A DNA stretch of 64,000 bases from an uncultured Lachnospiraceae bacterium (GCA_944381615.1 CALWLT010000036.1:1-64000); one strand, 5' to 3'; shown: positions 21,289 through 30,967, counted from the stretch's first letter. A program made the numbers and translations. The notes: generated from the sequence alone by a model not told the origin.

Positions 21289-22479
21289 ATGAAGATCAAC
21301 AGAAATTACCAGAATCTGGAGGAGAGCTATCTTTTTTCGACGATTGCGGGAAAAGTAGCGGCGTTTCAGAAGGAACATCCGGAGGCGGACGTGATCCGCA
21401 TGGGGATCGGGGATGTGACGCTGCCGCTGTGCGAAAAGGCGGCGGACGCGTTTGCCCGCGCGGCGAAGGAGCAGGGGCAGGAAAAGACGTTTCACGGCTA
21501 CGGGCCCGAGCAGGGCTATGAATTTCTGCGGGAGGCGATCCGGGAGTATTACGCGGGCTTTGGCGTGCGCGTAAAGGCCGGCGATATTTTTGTCAGCGAC
21601 GGGGCCAAGAGCGATCTGGGAAACATCCTGGATCTGTTCGACGCGGATAATACGGTGCTGATCCCCGATCCGGTCTATCCGGTGTATCTGGACACCAACG
21701 TGATGGCGGGCCGCCGGATTTGGTTTCTGGACGCCAACGCGTCGAACGGGTTTCTTCCCATGCCGCCCGAAGGGCAGGAGGCGGATCTGATTTATCTGTG
21801 CTCGCCCAACAATCCGACGGGGGCCGTCTACGACAGGGCGCAGCTGAAGGAATGGGTGGATTTTGCCAACCGGCAGGGGGCGGTCATTCTCTTTGACGCG
21901 GCCTACGAGTCGTTCATCGACGGCGGCGCGTTTCCGCGCAGCATCTATGAGATCGAGGGGGCAGAGACGTGCGCGATCGAATTCTGTTCGCTCTCCAAGC
22001 TCGCGAGCTTTACGGGGACGCGCTGCGGCTATACGGTGGTACCGGAGGCGCTGTGCCGGGAGGGGATGTCGCTGCGGAAAATGTGGCTGCGCCGGCAGAC
22101 GACGAAGTTTAACGGCGTCTCCTATCCGGTGCAGCGGGCGGCGCAGGCGGCGCTTTTGCCGGAGGGAATGGCGCAGTGCCGCGCGCATCTGGAGGTATAC
22201 CGGGAGAGCGCGCGCGTGATCACGGAGACGCTTTCTGCGATCGGGATCTGGCATATCGGCGGGATCCATTCGCCCTACGTCTGGATGCAGTGCCCGCACG
22301 GCATGACGTCCTGGGACTTTTTTGCGGATCTGCTGGAGAAAACCGGCGTGGTGGGAACGCCGGGCAGCGGGTTCGGGCGAAACGGCGAGGGATATTTCCG
22401 CCTGACGGCGTTCGGACGCCCGGACGCCACGAGAGAGGCGATGGAGCGCATCCGCCGGGCGTACGGGAATGCAGAGTAA
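21289..22479 (+). CDS. dapL: LL-diaminopimelate aminotransferase
   Basis: 396 residues, class I/II PLP aminotransferase. DapL converts tetrahydrodipicolinate directly to LL-diaminopimelate with glutamate as amino donor, a lysine and peptidoglycan route typical of many Clostridia. IRMGIGDVTLPL at the N-terminus, SDGAKSDLGNI, PDPVYPVYLDTNVMAG and SPNNPTG match the DapL group. The PLP-binding Lys237 sits in SLSKLASFTGTRCGY. AGGAGGAAG precedes the ATG. It may share the pyrG transcript (86-base gap). Confidence 0.92.
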   Translation: MKINRNYQNLEESYLFSTIAGKVAAFQKEHPEADVIRMGIGDVTLPLCEKAADAFARAAKEQGQEKTFHGYGPEQGYEFLREAIREYYAGFGVRVKAGDIFVSDGAKSDLGNILDLFDADNTVLIPDPVYPVYLDTNVMAGRRIWFLDANASNGFLPMPPEGQEADLIYLCSPNNPTGAVYDRAQLKEWVDFANRQGAVILFDAAYESFIDGGAFPRSIYEIEGAETCAIEFCSLSKLASFTGTRCGYTVVPEALCREGMSLRKMWLRRQTTKFNGVSYPVQRAAQAALLPEGMAQCRAHLEVYRESARVITETLSAIGIWHIGGIHSPYVWMQCPHGMTSWDFFADLLEKTGVVGTPGSGFGRNGEGYFRLTAFGRPDATREAMERIRRAYGNAE

Positions 22480-22573
22480 ATCCGGCGTTTAAGAGAGAAT
22501 GGCGCGTATGACGCGGGAGACGGGCCGCACGCGCAGAACACAGGCGGAAAAACCGGCGAAAAAACGACAGAAC

Positions 22574-23194
22574 ATGAAAGAGAAGAAAGAGACAAATCGG
22601 GTCTGCGTGCGCTTCGCACGGCCGGAGGACGCGGCGGCCGCGCTGGACGTGTACGCCGAATACATCGATACGCCGATTACCTTTGAGTACGATCTGCCGG
22701 GGGAAGAGGAATTTGCCGCGCGCATCCGGGAATTCAGTTCTTTTTACCCGTATCTCGTCTGTGAGAAGGACGGCCGCATCGCGGGCTTTGCCTATGCCCA
22801 CCGCCACGCGCAGCGGGCGGCGTATCAGTGGAATGCGGAGCTGACCATCTATCTGGGAAGCGCCATAAGCGGCCGCGGCGCGGGAAAGATCCTTTACGGG
22901 GCGCTGATGGAGATCCTGAAGCGGCAGGGGATCCATACGGTGTACGGCGTGGTAACGGCCGGCAACGAAAGGAGCGAGGCGCTGCACCGCGCGATGGGAT
23001 TTCGGGAGCTGGGCGTGTTTTATAAGACCGGCTACAAGAACGGATCATGGCTGGACGTGGTGTGGTTTGAAAAGGAGCTTCTTGCGTATGAGAAAAACCC
23101 GGCCCCGCCCCGGCCGATCGGGCAGGCCGGAGAGGAGGCCTGCCGGGAGATCCTGGAACGGGCCAACCGGGAGCTTTTGGCGGCGTTTTCCTGA
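22574..23194 (+). CDS. GNAT acetyltransferase, phosphinothricin-acetyltransferase-like
   Basis: About 206 residues from this start. The fold is GNAT: VRFARPEDAAAALDVYAEYIDTPITFEYD is the substrate region of the Pat/MnaT group, then GFAYAHRHAQRAAYQW, the acetyl-CoA loop GRGAGKILYGAL (a form of Q/R-x-x-G-x-G/A), and AGNERSEALHRAMGFRELG. Relatives acetylate amino groups of amino acids or their analogues. The C-terminal ~40 residues beyond the domain are a helical tail. The start is uncertain: in-frame ATGs at 22499 and 22508 would add a basic leader, and none has a strong ribosome site. Confidence 0.85.
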   Translation: MKEKKETNRVCVRFARPEDAAAALDVYAEYIDTPITFEYDLPGEEEFAARIREFSSFYPYLVCEKDGRIAGFAYAHRHAQRAAYQWNAELTIYLGSAISGRGAGKILYGALMEILKRQGIHTVYGVVTAGNERSEALHRAMGFRELGVFYKTGYKNGSWLDVVWFEKELLAYEKNPAPPRPIGQAGEEACREILERANRELLAAFS

Positions 23195-23302
23195 ACGGCA
23201 GGCGGACGGATTTACGCCGCCTGCCTGCGCGGATCCCGCGCCGTCCGCCTTACGCGGACCCGGCCCCGGGATTTTTGAAGGCAGACCGGAGAGGACGGAC
23301 AG

Positions 23303-23354
23303 TAAGAGGCTGCCGCGCCGGCGATTCGTATGTCGCCGGCGCGGCAGCCTCTTA
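23303..23354. terminator. Long perfect hairpin between convergent genes
   Basis: A perfect 22-bp stem (23303-23324 with 23333-23354) begins TAAGAGGCTGCC and ends GGCAGCCTCTTA, with the loop TTCGTATG. The remainder of the 229-base gap has no ORF. It separates the GNAT gene from the reverse rubrerythrin gene and probably terminates both, although the T-run is broken (CACGTTTTCTTT). Confidence 0.7.
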
Positions 23355-23423
23355 CACGTTTTCTTTACCTGAACTTCCGGAATCCTGTCTTTCTTTCAGG
23401 GGGAAACCCGGTCCGGGGAAAAA

Positions 23424-23966
23424 TTAGCCGAAGTATCTCTCCAGCAGGCCCTTGAAGGCTCTGCCGTGACGGGCCTCGTCTCTTGCCATCTCGTGTACGG
23501 TGTCGTGGATCGCGTCCAGATTGGCGGCTTTCGCGCGCTTCGCCAGGTCGAACTTGCCGGCCGTCGCGCCGTTCTCAGCCTCTACGCGCATCTCCAGATT
23601 CTTCTTGGTGGAATCGGTCAGCACCTCGCCTAACAGCTCGGCGAACTTGGCGGCGTGCTCCGCTTCTTCGTAAGCGGCCTTCTCCCAGTACAGGCCGATC
23701 TCCGGATATCCTTCTCTGTGAGCGACTCTCGCCATGGCCAGATACATGCCGACTTCCTTGCACTCGCCCTCATAGTTGGCTCTCAGATCTGCCATGATGT
23801 CCTCGCTCGCGCCCTGCGCAACGCCGACTACGTGCTCGGCAGCCCATGCCATATCGGCAGCCTGCTCCTGGAATTTGGAAGCGGGAGCGCCGCAGACCGG
23901 ACATTTCTCCGGAGCAGCCTCGCCCTCGTAAACATAACCGCATACCGTACATACAAATTTCTTCAT
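23424..23966 (-). CDS. Reverse rubrerythrin (NADH peroxidase type)
   Basis: 180 residues with the domain order reversed relative to classical rubrerythrin. An N-terminal rubredoxin-like FeS4 site (C6, C9, C22, C25) is followed by a ferritin-like di-iron four-helix bundle with E-x-x-H motifs ([31 protein letters not shown]). Such proteins reduce hydrogen peroxide (and O2 via partner reductases) in anaerobic clostridia. AAAAGGAGAG precedes the ATG. Expression is probably controlled by the neighbouring PerR-type protein, since a TAAT-N-ATTA box overlaps its predicted transcription start. Confidence 0.95.
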   Translation of the reverse strand: MKKFVCTVCGYVYEGEAAPEKCPVCGAPASKFQEQAADMAWAAEHVVGVAQGASEDIMADLRANYEGECKEVGMYLAMARVAHREGYPEIGLYWEKAAYEEAEHAAKFAELLGEVLTDSTKKNLEMRVEAENGATAGKFDLAKRAKAANLDAIHDTVHEMARDEARHGRAFKGLLERYFG

Positions 23967-24061
23967 GACGTCTCTCTCCTTTTATTTGAAAATTAAATGA
24001 AACTGCGTGTCTGCAGGCCGGGCTGAAAACCGCGGCCTGCGTAATCTTCACAATCAATAAT

Positions 24062-24109
24062 AGTAATGATTACTGATATTAAGATAGCACAAAGCGCCGG
24101 TTCTGTCAA
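24062..24109 (-). promoter_or_regulatory. Reverse-rubrerythrin promoter with PerR-like box
   Basis: On the minus strand: TTGACA (24109-24104), 17 bases, TATCTT (24086-24081). The palindrome AGTAATCATTACT at 24074-24062 overlaps the predicted start. Its core matches the central TAAT-N-ATTA of the Per box (TTATAATNATTATAA). Confidence 0.72.
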
Positions 24110-24570
24110 CTGGAAATTTGAAAATTTTCCGGGTCAAATGATTCTGCGCCGCCTTTGATCCGCCCGCCCCCCGCAGACCGCTTTCCTTCCTGCTGGCAGT
24201 CCGCGCAGACGCCGTAGAAAAAGATCGTGTGATCCTCGATGGTTCCCTCGACATGGACGGCGGCCTTCTCTTCCAGACCGGACGCAGCCTCCATGGGGAT
24301 GTCCGTGATACGGCCGCAGCGGCGGCAGACAAAGTGATAGTGCGGGGATGTATCATAGTCGAAATGATCCGTGCCGTCGCCGCAGGAGAACTTGCGGATC
24401 TCCCCCAGATCGACGAGCAGGTTCAGATTCCGGTATACCGTGCCCAGGCTGATGTTGGGAAACTGTTCCCGAATGCTGGTGTAAAGAGCGTCCGCGGTCG
24501 GGTGATCCTTGCGTCTCATCAGGCAGGCTTTGATCGATTCGCGCTGGCGGCTGTACTTTAACGTTTTCAT
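24106..24570 (-). CDS. perR: Fur-family regulator, probably PerR
   Basis: 154 residues. The N-terminal winged helix (TADALYTSIREQFPNISLGTVYRNLNLL) binds DNA. The structural zinc site is C82-x2-C85 and C122-x2-C125. The regulatory metal site includes D71, H77 and H79, plus D90 at the position where PerR has Asp104 and Fur has Glu, which favours PerR. PerR senses peroxide by metal-catalysed histidine oxidation and then releases DNA. GTGAGGAGAG lies before the ATG. The C-terminal ~30 residues are an unstructured extension. Boxes before itself and before reverse rubrerythrin suggest autoregulation and a local peroxide regulon. Confidence 0.85.
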   Translation of the reverse strand: MKTLKYSRQRESIKACLMRRKDHPTADALYTSIREQFPNISLGTVYRNLNLLVDLGEIRKFSCGDGTDHFDYDTSPHYHFVCRRCGRITDIPMEAASGLEEKAAVHVEGTIEDHTIFFYGVCADCQQEGKRSAGGGRIKGGAESFDPENFQISS

Positions 24571-24595
24571 GGGCAGCCTCTCCTCACTTTAAAAT

Positions 24596-24642
24596 TAATA
24601 ACGATTATTATTTATATTATTATGTTTTGCGCGGTTTGTCAA
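24596..24642 (-). promoter_or_regulatory. perR promoter with PerR-like box
   Basis: On the minus strand: TTGACA (24642-24637), 17 bases, TAATAT (24619-24614). The near-perfect dyad TAATAATCGTTATTA (24610-24596) covers the predicted start, the same geometry as at the reverse-rubrerythrin gene. Confidence 0.75.
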
Positions 24643-24705
24643 ATCTTTTTTGGCGGGCCGCGCGGGAAAGATCCCTTTTGCCAGGCCGCGCGGGAGAACT
24701 TTTTA

Positions 24706-24733
24706 TTGATGAAATGCGTCCCGGTGGTATAAT
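24706..24733 (+). promoter_or_regulatory. Promoter of the five-gene fusion-protein/two-component operon
   Basis: TTGATG (24706-24711), 16 bases, TATAAT (24728-24733). It is the only good promoter before the tightly packed genes from 24765 to 34379. Confidence 0.65.
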
Positions 24734-24764
24734 AGAATTATGATTGTATGCAAGGAGGAGAGGG

Positions 24765-27700
24765 ATGAGCAAGAAAGAGGTACGGCAGATGGTTTCCGCT
24801 CTGACGGAGCGTCTCTGCGAGAAGGAATTTCTGGATCGGTCCGGCCTGAGCAGGAAACACATTCAGATGCTGATGAACAAGGAGCACTGGGAGGAGCAGA
24901 TTTCCAGGCTGCTGCCGATTAAGAAGCGGGTTTCCTGCCGCCTGGTTTATGAGATGTGCGCGGAGCCGCTGTCTCTTCTGGGATATCAGCCGGAAGAGGG
25001 GTGGATGAAGTTTACCTATCAGTACGCCTGCCATATCCTGTATCCCGATCCGGAATTTACGCGGGCGGGCGCGGGCTTCAGGGCGGGCGCGGAATTTTAC
25101 CTGGCCGTGCTGCGCTTCGTGTTCGAGATGGAGCGGGCGGTGCTGGCGCCTCAGCCGCTGAGCGATTTCGTATTTCTCGACGACGAGGAGGCGAAGAAGT
25201 TCGAGAGCTACCGCGAATACCGGCAGTTCAAGCGCGCCTTTGCCGGCGAGTACATCTATGAGATGATGCGGCTGAATGCGGAGGTTACGCCGTTTCGCAC
25301 GCTGGAGCACATCGCGGGCGTTCATTACGTTTCCATGGCGGTGGCGCGCGGCCTTTACGAGGCGGGCGTCCCCATCGATCTGACGCTGATCTCCGGCGCG
25401 GCGGCCGGGCACGATCTGGGAAAATTCGGCTGCAAGCCGAATGAGCGGGTGCCGTATCTTCATTATTACTACACCGATCAGTGGTTTGCCCGCCACTCCA
25501 TGAACTACATCGGCCATATTGCGGCCAACCATTCGACCTGGGATCTGGAGCCGGAAAATCTGTCGGTGGAATCGCTGGTGCTGATTTATTCCGATTTCAG
25601 GGTCAAGCAGAGCCGCGGCGAGGACGGGCGTGAGATTACCTATATTTCCACGCTGGACGAGGCGTTTAACGTGATCCTCTCCAAGCTGGACAACGTGGAT
25701 GAGAAGAAACTGAACCGCTACCGTTTTGTCTACGCCAAGCTCCACGATTTCGAGGATTACATGCGCTCGCTCGGCGTGGACGTGGGGCTGGACGGGAAGC
25801 CGGAAAAGCCGCAGGCGCTGCCGGATATCTCTCTGCGGAATGCGTCTCAGACCGTGGAATCGCTGGTGTTCATGGCGATCGAGCACAACATCCGCGTCAT
25901 GCACCGGATGGGCGCGGAGCGCCAGTTCGGAAACCTTCTGGAGGCGGCCCGCAGCGAGAAGAACTGGAAGAATGTGCGCGCCTACCTCAATGTGTTCCGC
26001 GAATATTTTACCTATACCAACGACAGCCAGAAGGAACAGACGTTAAGCTTCCTCTACGAGCTTCTGATGCACCGCGAGGGCGACATCCGCAATCAGGCGG
26101 CGCGCCTTCTGGGACAGGTCATCGCGCAGTTCAACGCGGGCTACCGCAAGGAGCGGCCGGCCGGGATGACAGACATCGCCGAGGAGCGGGTCATGAAGAT
26201 CTGGAATTCCTATCTGGAGATGATCATCTGCCCGGATCACAAGCTCACGGTACAGCAGAAGCGCCGCGTCCGCTACCACCTGAAAAATGTGCTGGCGGCG
26301 CTCTCGGAGTACGCCGGGGAAGCGGATCTGCCGCATTTTCTCTCCGCGTACCTGGCCTGGTATGACCGGGCGGGAGAGCTGGAGGCCGGGGCGGCCTTCG
26401 TCCTGCTGGACGCCGTCCATTTTCTGCCGCTGGAGAAGCTGGACGAAGCGGATCTGGGCCGGATCATTCATTTTGCGCTCGCGGAGGCGGGGCGGGGCGA
26501 CTCGGAGGTGCGCATCGCGGCCTGGCGCCTGTTCCGGCATCTGACGGGCTTCTGCCCGCAGCATCCGGCCTGCCAGGAGATTGCGGACTGCGTGCGGCAG
26601 GCGGACGTGGGCGGCGATATCACGATGACGTTCCTCAGATACCGGGTGCTGACCAATCTGGGATACGATACAGAAAAAGAGCAGGAGATCCTGTACGGCC
26701 GGGACGTGGTGTCCGATATTTTCCTGGACAACCTGAAGTCCTCGACGCCCTGGATCATCAAGGCGGTCAACATCAAGCTCCTGGTCGACCAGATCGACCA
26801 CGGCAAGCGGGAGCATATCCTGCACATCGCGGCGCATTTTTCCAATCTGATCAAGGTCAGCGAGCATGTGATGGTGCGCCATGACGCGGGGCGTGCGCTG
26901 CTGCGCATCGTCGGCCTGCTGACGCCGGATCAGCGCAATGAGATCGCGATGGAGCTTTTAAAGGGCCTGGAGGTAGGCGAGTACGAATTTTCCAAATACA
27001 TCCCCCGCTATCTGGGCGAGACGGCGCTGTGGCTGCCGCCGGAGCAGATTGGGGAGATCCTTTCGCATCTGAAGGCGCTGATGGCCAGCCCCAACGATCA
27101 GATTGCCTCCGTGGCGCTGGATACGGTGGGCATCCTTCTGGAGTGCTGCCCCTGCTATCAGACCCGCTTTGAGGAAGAGGAAGGGGTCTGGGAGAGACGC
27201 CGCGGCGAGCTTCTGGGGACGCTGCTGGGAGGCCTTGCCAACTACCGGGAGCCGGTGCGCCAGGAGGCTTTGCTGGTATTCGGCCAGATCGTGTTCGGAT
27301 CGCTGCGCCTTTCCTGCGTGCAGAAAAAAGAGATTTTTGTACTCTGCTTCAAGAAACTTCTGTTCCTTCTCAATGAGAATAAGGGAGACGAGCTGACGGT
27401 CTTTTACCGGGCGGCCGCGCTGTCCAACCTCTACCGCTTTATCACGGATTACCGCATGACGGAGGGGGACTTTGAGATCGGGGAGCGGGAGAAGGTCGCC
27501 TTCTTCCCGGGCACTTTCGATCCCTTTACGCTCTCGCACAAGGAGATTGTGCGCGAGATCCGGGACCGGGGCTATGAGGTGTATCTGGCGGTGGACGAAT
27601 TTTCCTGGTCCAAGAAGGCCCAGCCGCACCTGATCCGGCGCCAGATTGTCAACATGTCGGTGGCGGACGAGTTCCATGTCAATCTCTTCCCGGACGACAT

Positions 27701-29615
27701 CCCGGTCAACATCGCTAACCCGGCGGATTTGCGGCGCTTGAAGCAGGTGTTTGCCGGAAAGGAGATTTACATTGTGGTGGGAAGCGATGTGATTGCCAAC
27801 GCGTCCTCCTACCGCGAGGAGCCTTGTGAGGATTCGATTCACACCATGAACCATATCGCGTTCCGCCGGGTGGGGGATAAGAAGGCAGACAATAAATTTA
27901 ACCGGGAGATGATGGACCGCATCAGCGGGACCGTGTACGAGCTGGAGCTGCCGGAGCATCTGGAGGACATCAGCTCGACCAAGATCCGGGAAAACATCGA
28001 CATGAACCGCGATATTTCCAACCTGATCGATCCTTCCGTGCAGGAGTATATTTATTTTAACGGCCTGTATCTGCGCGAGCCGGAATACAAGCCGATCATC
28101 CGCGCGCGCGCGATCTCATTCGAGGAGACGGACGCGCCCGACGAGGCGCTTCTGGAGGAGATCGACCGCATCGTCCTGCAGGACGAAGAGCACGGGACGC
28201 AGGTCATGGCGGCCATCCGTTCCCGCGGCGACCGGCTGCTGCTGCTGCGCAATACGGTAGCGGACAATCGGCTGGTGGGCGTGGCAAGGCTCCGCTATCT
28301 GGCTCCGGACGAGTTGTTCGGCGTGCTGAAACGGGTGGATCTGGCGGATCAGGTGCGCCAGCAGACGCATGGGGAGGTCCTTCTGATCAGCGGCATCCAC
28401 GTTGAGCGAGATCCGATGATCCACGACGCCGAGCAGCTTCTCCTGGCGGAGGCGATTGCGCGCTCCTTTGCTTACCGCTGCGGCTATGCGCTGTTTTTTT
28501 CGGCGGAGGGCTGCTATCCGGATCGGGTTATGTCGGCGGTGCTGCGCCAGGGCTTCGTGAAGGCGGCCAATTCGCCGGAGAAGGCGCCGATCTGGCTGGT
28601 CGACATGCACGCGCCGCTCGTTTTGATGCAGAATCTGGAGACGACGCTGAAGGAGCCGTTTTCCAGCAACGCGCGGGTGCTGCGGGCGGTCTACAAGGCA
28701 CACCAGGATCTGCAGATGGCGATGACGGCTATTTATCCGGGACAGCTGGTGCTGTCGCTGTCGGCCAGCGTGATTTACCACCGTCTGGTAGACAAGATCA
28801 CGGCTTTAAACGAGGTGCCGCGGGAGCCGGTTACGCCCCGCCGCCTGGGCGAGGCCATGTGCGTGCCCTTCGGCAAGATCCTGCGCGGGAAGGTCGTTCC
28901 CAACACGGTAACCAAGACGCTGCACACCGACAAGGTATTCGATCCGGAGCTGCGCTCCGACACCATCGAAGCCTTCCCCTATTATTCGCCGCTGCGCAGC
29001 CAGATCAAGGCGATCAAGTCCTTTAACCGGCCGGTCATCCTGGTGGACGATCTGCTGCATCACGGCGGGCGCTTCGAGACGCTGGAGCCGATGTTTAAAG
29101 AGGAGGGCGTAGAGATTAAGAAGCTGGTGCTGGGGATGCTTTCAGGCTACGGCCGCGACATGATGGCGACCAAGGGCATTCCGGTGGACAGCATTTACTA
29201 TATCCCCAACCTGAAATACTGGTATGTGGAATCGACGCTGTACCCGTTTATCGGCGGCGATACGGTGCGCCGCGATACGGTCAAGGTGGCGGGCCTGACG
29301 CCGTCCATCAACATGATTCTTCCCTATGCGCTGCCGCCGTTAAAGGAGTGCAGCCGGGAGGCGCTGTTTGATTTTTCCGCCTGCTGCATCCGCAATGCGA
29401 GAGATATCCTGCTGGCGCTGGAGGCGGAGTACCGGGCGCTGTTTGCGCGCAACCTGACATTAAGCCGGCTTTCCGAGGCGGTCATTTTGCCGCTGTGCCC
29501 GGACAAGGGCGAGTGCGTCAGCTACGATCCCAACCTGGCGGCTTCCGTCTATCTGGAAAACGATCTGCAGATGCTGTATCGGACGAGGTACCACAGCAGG
29601 CATAAGAACGGATAG
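24765..29615 (+). CDS. Giant multidomain protein: HD - helical repeats - nucleotidyltransferase - GNAT-like - PRTase-like
   Basis: 1,616 residues without membrane segments. Residues ~180-330 look like an HD phosphohydrolase domain: His in RTLEHIAG near 182, GHDLGKFG with the HD pair at 216-217, and NHSTWD near 256. Residues ~380-890 are helical, HEAT-like (RNQAARLLGQV, PVRQEALLVFGQI). Residues ~908-1100 form a NadD/cytidylyltransferase fold with FFPGTFDPFTLSHKEI near 913, GSDVIAN, and SSTKIREN near 1070 in place of the usual ISSTxIR. Residues ~1114-1300 are GNAT-like. Residues ~1330-1560 contain ILVDDLLHHGG near 1424, resembling a PRPP-binding loop. AAGGAGGAG fixes the start. It heads an operon with dehydrogenase-like, flavoprotein and two-component genes. 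Coupling of HD hydrolysis, nucleotide transfer and PRTase-like chemistry suggests nucleotide or NAD-related metabolism, but no function can be named. Confidence 0.85.
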   Translation: MSKKEVRQMVSALTERLCEKEFLDRSGLSRKHIQMLMNKEHWEEQISRLLPIKKRVSCRLVYEMCAEPLSLLGYQPEEGWMKFTYQYACHILYPDPEFTRAGAGFRAGAEFYLAVLRFVFEMERAVLAPQPLSDFVFLDDEEAKKFESYREYRQFKRAFAGEYIYEMMRLNAEVTPFRTLEHIAGVHYVSMAVARGLYEAGVPIDLTLISGAAAGHDLGKFGCKPNERVPYLHYYYTDQWFARHSMNYIGHIAANHSTWDLEPENLSVESLVLIYSDFRVKQSRGEDGREITYISTLDEAFNVILSKLDNVDEKKLNRYRFVYAKLHDFEDYMRSLGVDVGLDGKPEKPQALPDISLRNASQTVESLVFMAIEHNIRVMHRMGAERQFGNLLEAARSEKNWKNVRAYLNVFREYFTYTNDSQKEQTLSFLYELLMHREGDIRNQAARLLGQVIAQFNAGYRKERPAGMTDIAEERVMKIWNSYLEMIICPDHKLTVQQKRRVRYHLKNVLAALSEYAGEADLPHFLSAYLAWYDRAGELEAGAAFVLLDAVHFLPLEKLDEADLGRIIHFALAEAGRGDSEVRIAAWRLFRHLTGFCPQHPACQEIADCVRQADVGGDITMTFLRYRVLTNLGYDTEKEQEILYGRDVVSDIFLDNLKSSTPWIIKAVNIKLLVDQIDHGKREHILHIAAHFSNLIKVSEHVMVRHDAGRALLRIVGLLTPDQRNEIAMELLKGLEVGEYEFSKYIPRYLGETALWLPPEQIGEILSHLKALMASPNDQIASVALDTVGILLECCPCYQTRFEEEEGVWERRRGELLGTLLGGLANYREPVRQEALLVFGQIVFGSLRLSCVQKKEIFVLCFKKLLFLLNENKGDELTVFYRAAALSNLYRFITDYRMTEGDFEIGEREKVAFFPGTFDPFTLSHKEIVREIRDRGYEVYLAVDEFSWSKKAQPHLIRRQIVNMSVADEFHVNLFPDDIPVNIANPADLRRLKQVFAGKEIYIVVGSDVIANASSYREEPCEDSIHTMNHIAFRRVGDKKADNKFNREMMDRISGTVYELELPEHLEDISSTKIRENIDMNRDISNLIDPSVQEYIYFNGLYLREPEYKPIIRARAISFEETDAPDEALLEEIDRIVLQDEEHGTQVMAAIRSRGDRLLLLRNTVADNRLVGVARLRYLAPDELFGVLKRVDLADQVRQQTHGEVLLISGIHVERDPMIHDAEQLLLAEAIARSFAYRCGYALFFSAEGCYPDRVMSAVLRQGFVKAANSPEKAPIWLVDMHAPLVLMQNLETTLKEPFSSNARVLRAVYKAHQDLQMAMTAIYPGQLVLSLSASVIYHRLVDKITALNEVPREPVTPRRLGEAMCVPFGKILRGKVVPNTVTKTLHTDKVFDPELRSDTIEAFPYYSPLRSQIKAIKSFNRPVILVDDLLHHGGRFETLEPMFKEEGVEIKKLVLGMLSGYGRDMMATKGIPVDSIYYIPNLKYWYVESTLYPFIGGDTVRRDTVKVAGLTPSINMILPYALPPLKECSREALFDFSACCIRNARDILLALEAEYRALFARNLTLSRLSEAVILPLCPDKGECVSYDPNLAASVYLENDLQMLYRTRYHSRHKNG

Positions 29616-29665
29616 GCGGCATCTGGCCGGAAGCGGAGAAAAAAGAAGACAGGAGGTTTGAAAGC

Positions 29666-30967
29666 ATGTTTTTCTATAGAATTGACGGGCGGCTCTGCTG
29701 CAGCCCGCGGGGCGATCTGCCGTTTGAGAGAGCGGCGCTTTCGCGGGAGGACGAGACGGTTTTCGCGCTGTTTGAGCGCGATCCCGGCGCCGGGCGGGCG
29801 TCGTTTCTGGTCCGCGATCTGCGGCTTCTGTTCCAGGAAAAGGAAGACGTTTCCTGGTTAAGCAGCCGGGAGCTGGAGAAAGGGGAGCGGGCGGCCCGGG
29901 CCGGAGCGCCGGAGAAAACGGACGGCTGGGCGTCGGAGGATCGGGAAACGCTTTTTAACACGCTGGGGCCGGCGGCAGAGGCCGGCCGTCTGACGGCCGT
30001 AAACCGGCTGCATCCGGCCTGGCGGGAGATTCTCAAGCGGAAACCGGCCACCGGGAAAAAACGCGTCCACGTGCTGGCGATCGGCGACGTGGGAAGCACG
30101 CTTCTGACCGGCCTGCATCTGCTGGGCGGCGACTGCATTTCCTCCATCGGGATCTGCGACATTTCGGATCAGGTTACGGCCCGCTGGGAGTTTGAGGAAA
30201 ATCAGATCGCGTATCCCTGGGATTATGACGCCCTGCCGGAGGTGGACGTGGTAGCGCCGGAGCGGCTGTTCGACTGCGACGTCTTCGTGTTTGTGGCGTC
30301 GAAGGGGATCCCGCCGGTCGGCTCGCAGGTCAAAGACGTGCGCATGTATCAGTTTGAAAACAATTCCAAAATCGTGGCGCAGTACGCCAGACAGGCGCGG
30401 CGGGAGCATTTTAAGGGACTGTTCGCCGTCGTCTCGGATCCGGTGGATCCGTTGGCCAAGACGGCCTGGCTGGAGAGCAACCGGGACGAGGACGGGAAGC
30501 TGGATTATCTGGGGCTTTTGCCGGAGCAGGTGCAGGGCTTCGGGCTCGGCGTGATGAATGCGCGGGCCGCCTATTATGCCAAGCGGGATCCGCGTTTGAA
30601 GCAGTTTTTGACGGAGGGCCGTTCCTTTGGCCCGCACGGCCAGGATCTGGTGGTGGCCGACTCGATTGAGCATTACGACGACGCCCTCTCGCGGGAGCTG
30701 ACGCAGCTGACCGTGACGGCCAACCTCCACATGCGGGCCATCGGGTTTAAGCCGTTTATCGCGCCGGCGTATTCGTCGGGGGCGATCTCTCTGATCCTGA
30801 CGCTCCGGGGCGAGTGGCACTGCGGTTCCGTCTTCCTGGGCGGGATTTTCATGGGGGTAAAAAACCGCTATACGCCCGCCGGCCTGGAGACGGAGATCCT
30901 GCCGCTGCCCGACGCGCTGTATGAGCGGATCGTGACGGCGCAGGAGAATCTCAGGCAGATTGTGTAG
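29666..30967 (+). CDS. Divergent lactate/malate-dehydrogenase-like protein
   Basis: 433 residues. A ~110-residue N-terminal extension of unknown fold is followed by a Rossmann domain: VHVLAIGDVGSTLLTGLHLL has the nucleotide-binding glycines at 140-143, followed by an acidic residue in ICDISD at the end of the second strand. FAVVSDPVDPL corresponds to the LDH NPVD segment, and SFGPHGQD corresponds to the GEHGDS region that holds the catalytic His. The family oxidises or reduces 2-hydroxy/2-oxo acids with NAD(H). The overall sequence is far from classical LDH or MDH, so the substrate is open. AGGAGG precedes the ATG. It sits 50 bases behind the giant gene. Confidence 0.72.
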   Translation: MFFYRIDGRLCCSPRGDLPFERAALSREDETVFALFERDPGAGRASFLVRDLRLLFQEKEDVSWLSSRELEKGERAARAGAPEKTDGWASEDRETLFNTLGPAAEAGRLTAVNRLHPAWREILKRKPATGKKRVHVLAIGDVGSTLLTGLHLLGGDCISSIGICDISDQVTARWEFEENQIAYPWDYDALPEVDVVAPERLFDCDVFVFVASKGIPPVGSQVKDVRMYQFENNSKIVAQYARQARREHFKGLFAVVSDPVDPLAKTAWLESNRDEDGKLDYLGLLPEQVQGFGLGVMNARAAYYAKRDPRLKQFLTEGRSFGPHGQDLVVADSIEHYDDALSRELTQLTVTANLHMRAIGFKPFIAPAYSSGAISLILTLRGEWHCGSVFLGGIFMGVKNRYTPAGLETEILPLPDALYERIVTAQENLRQIV

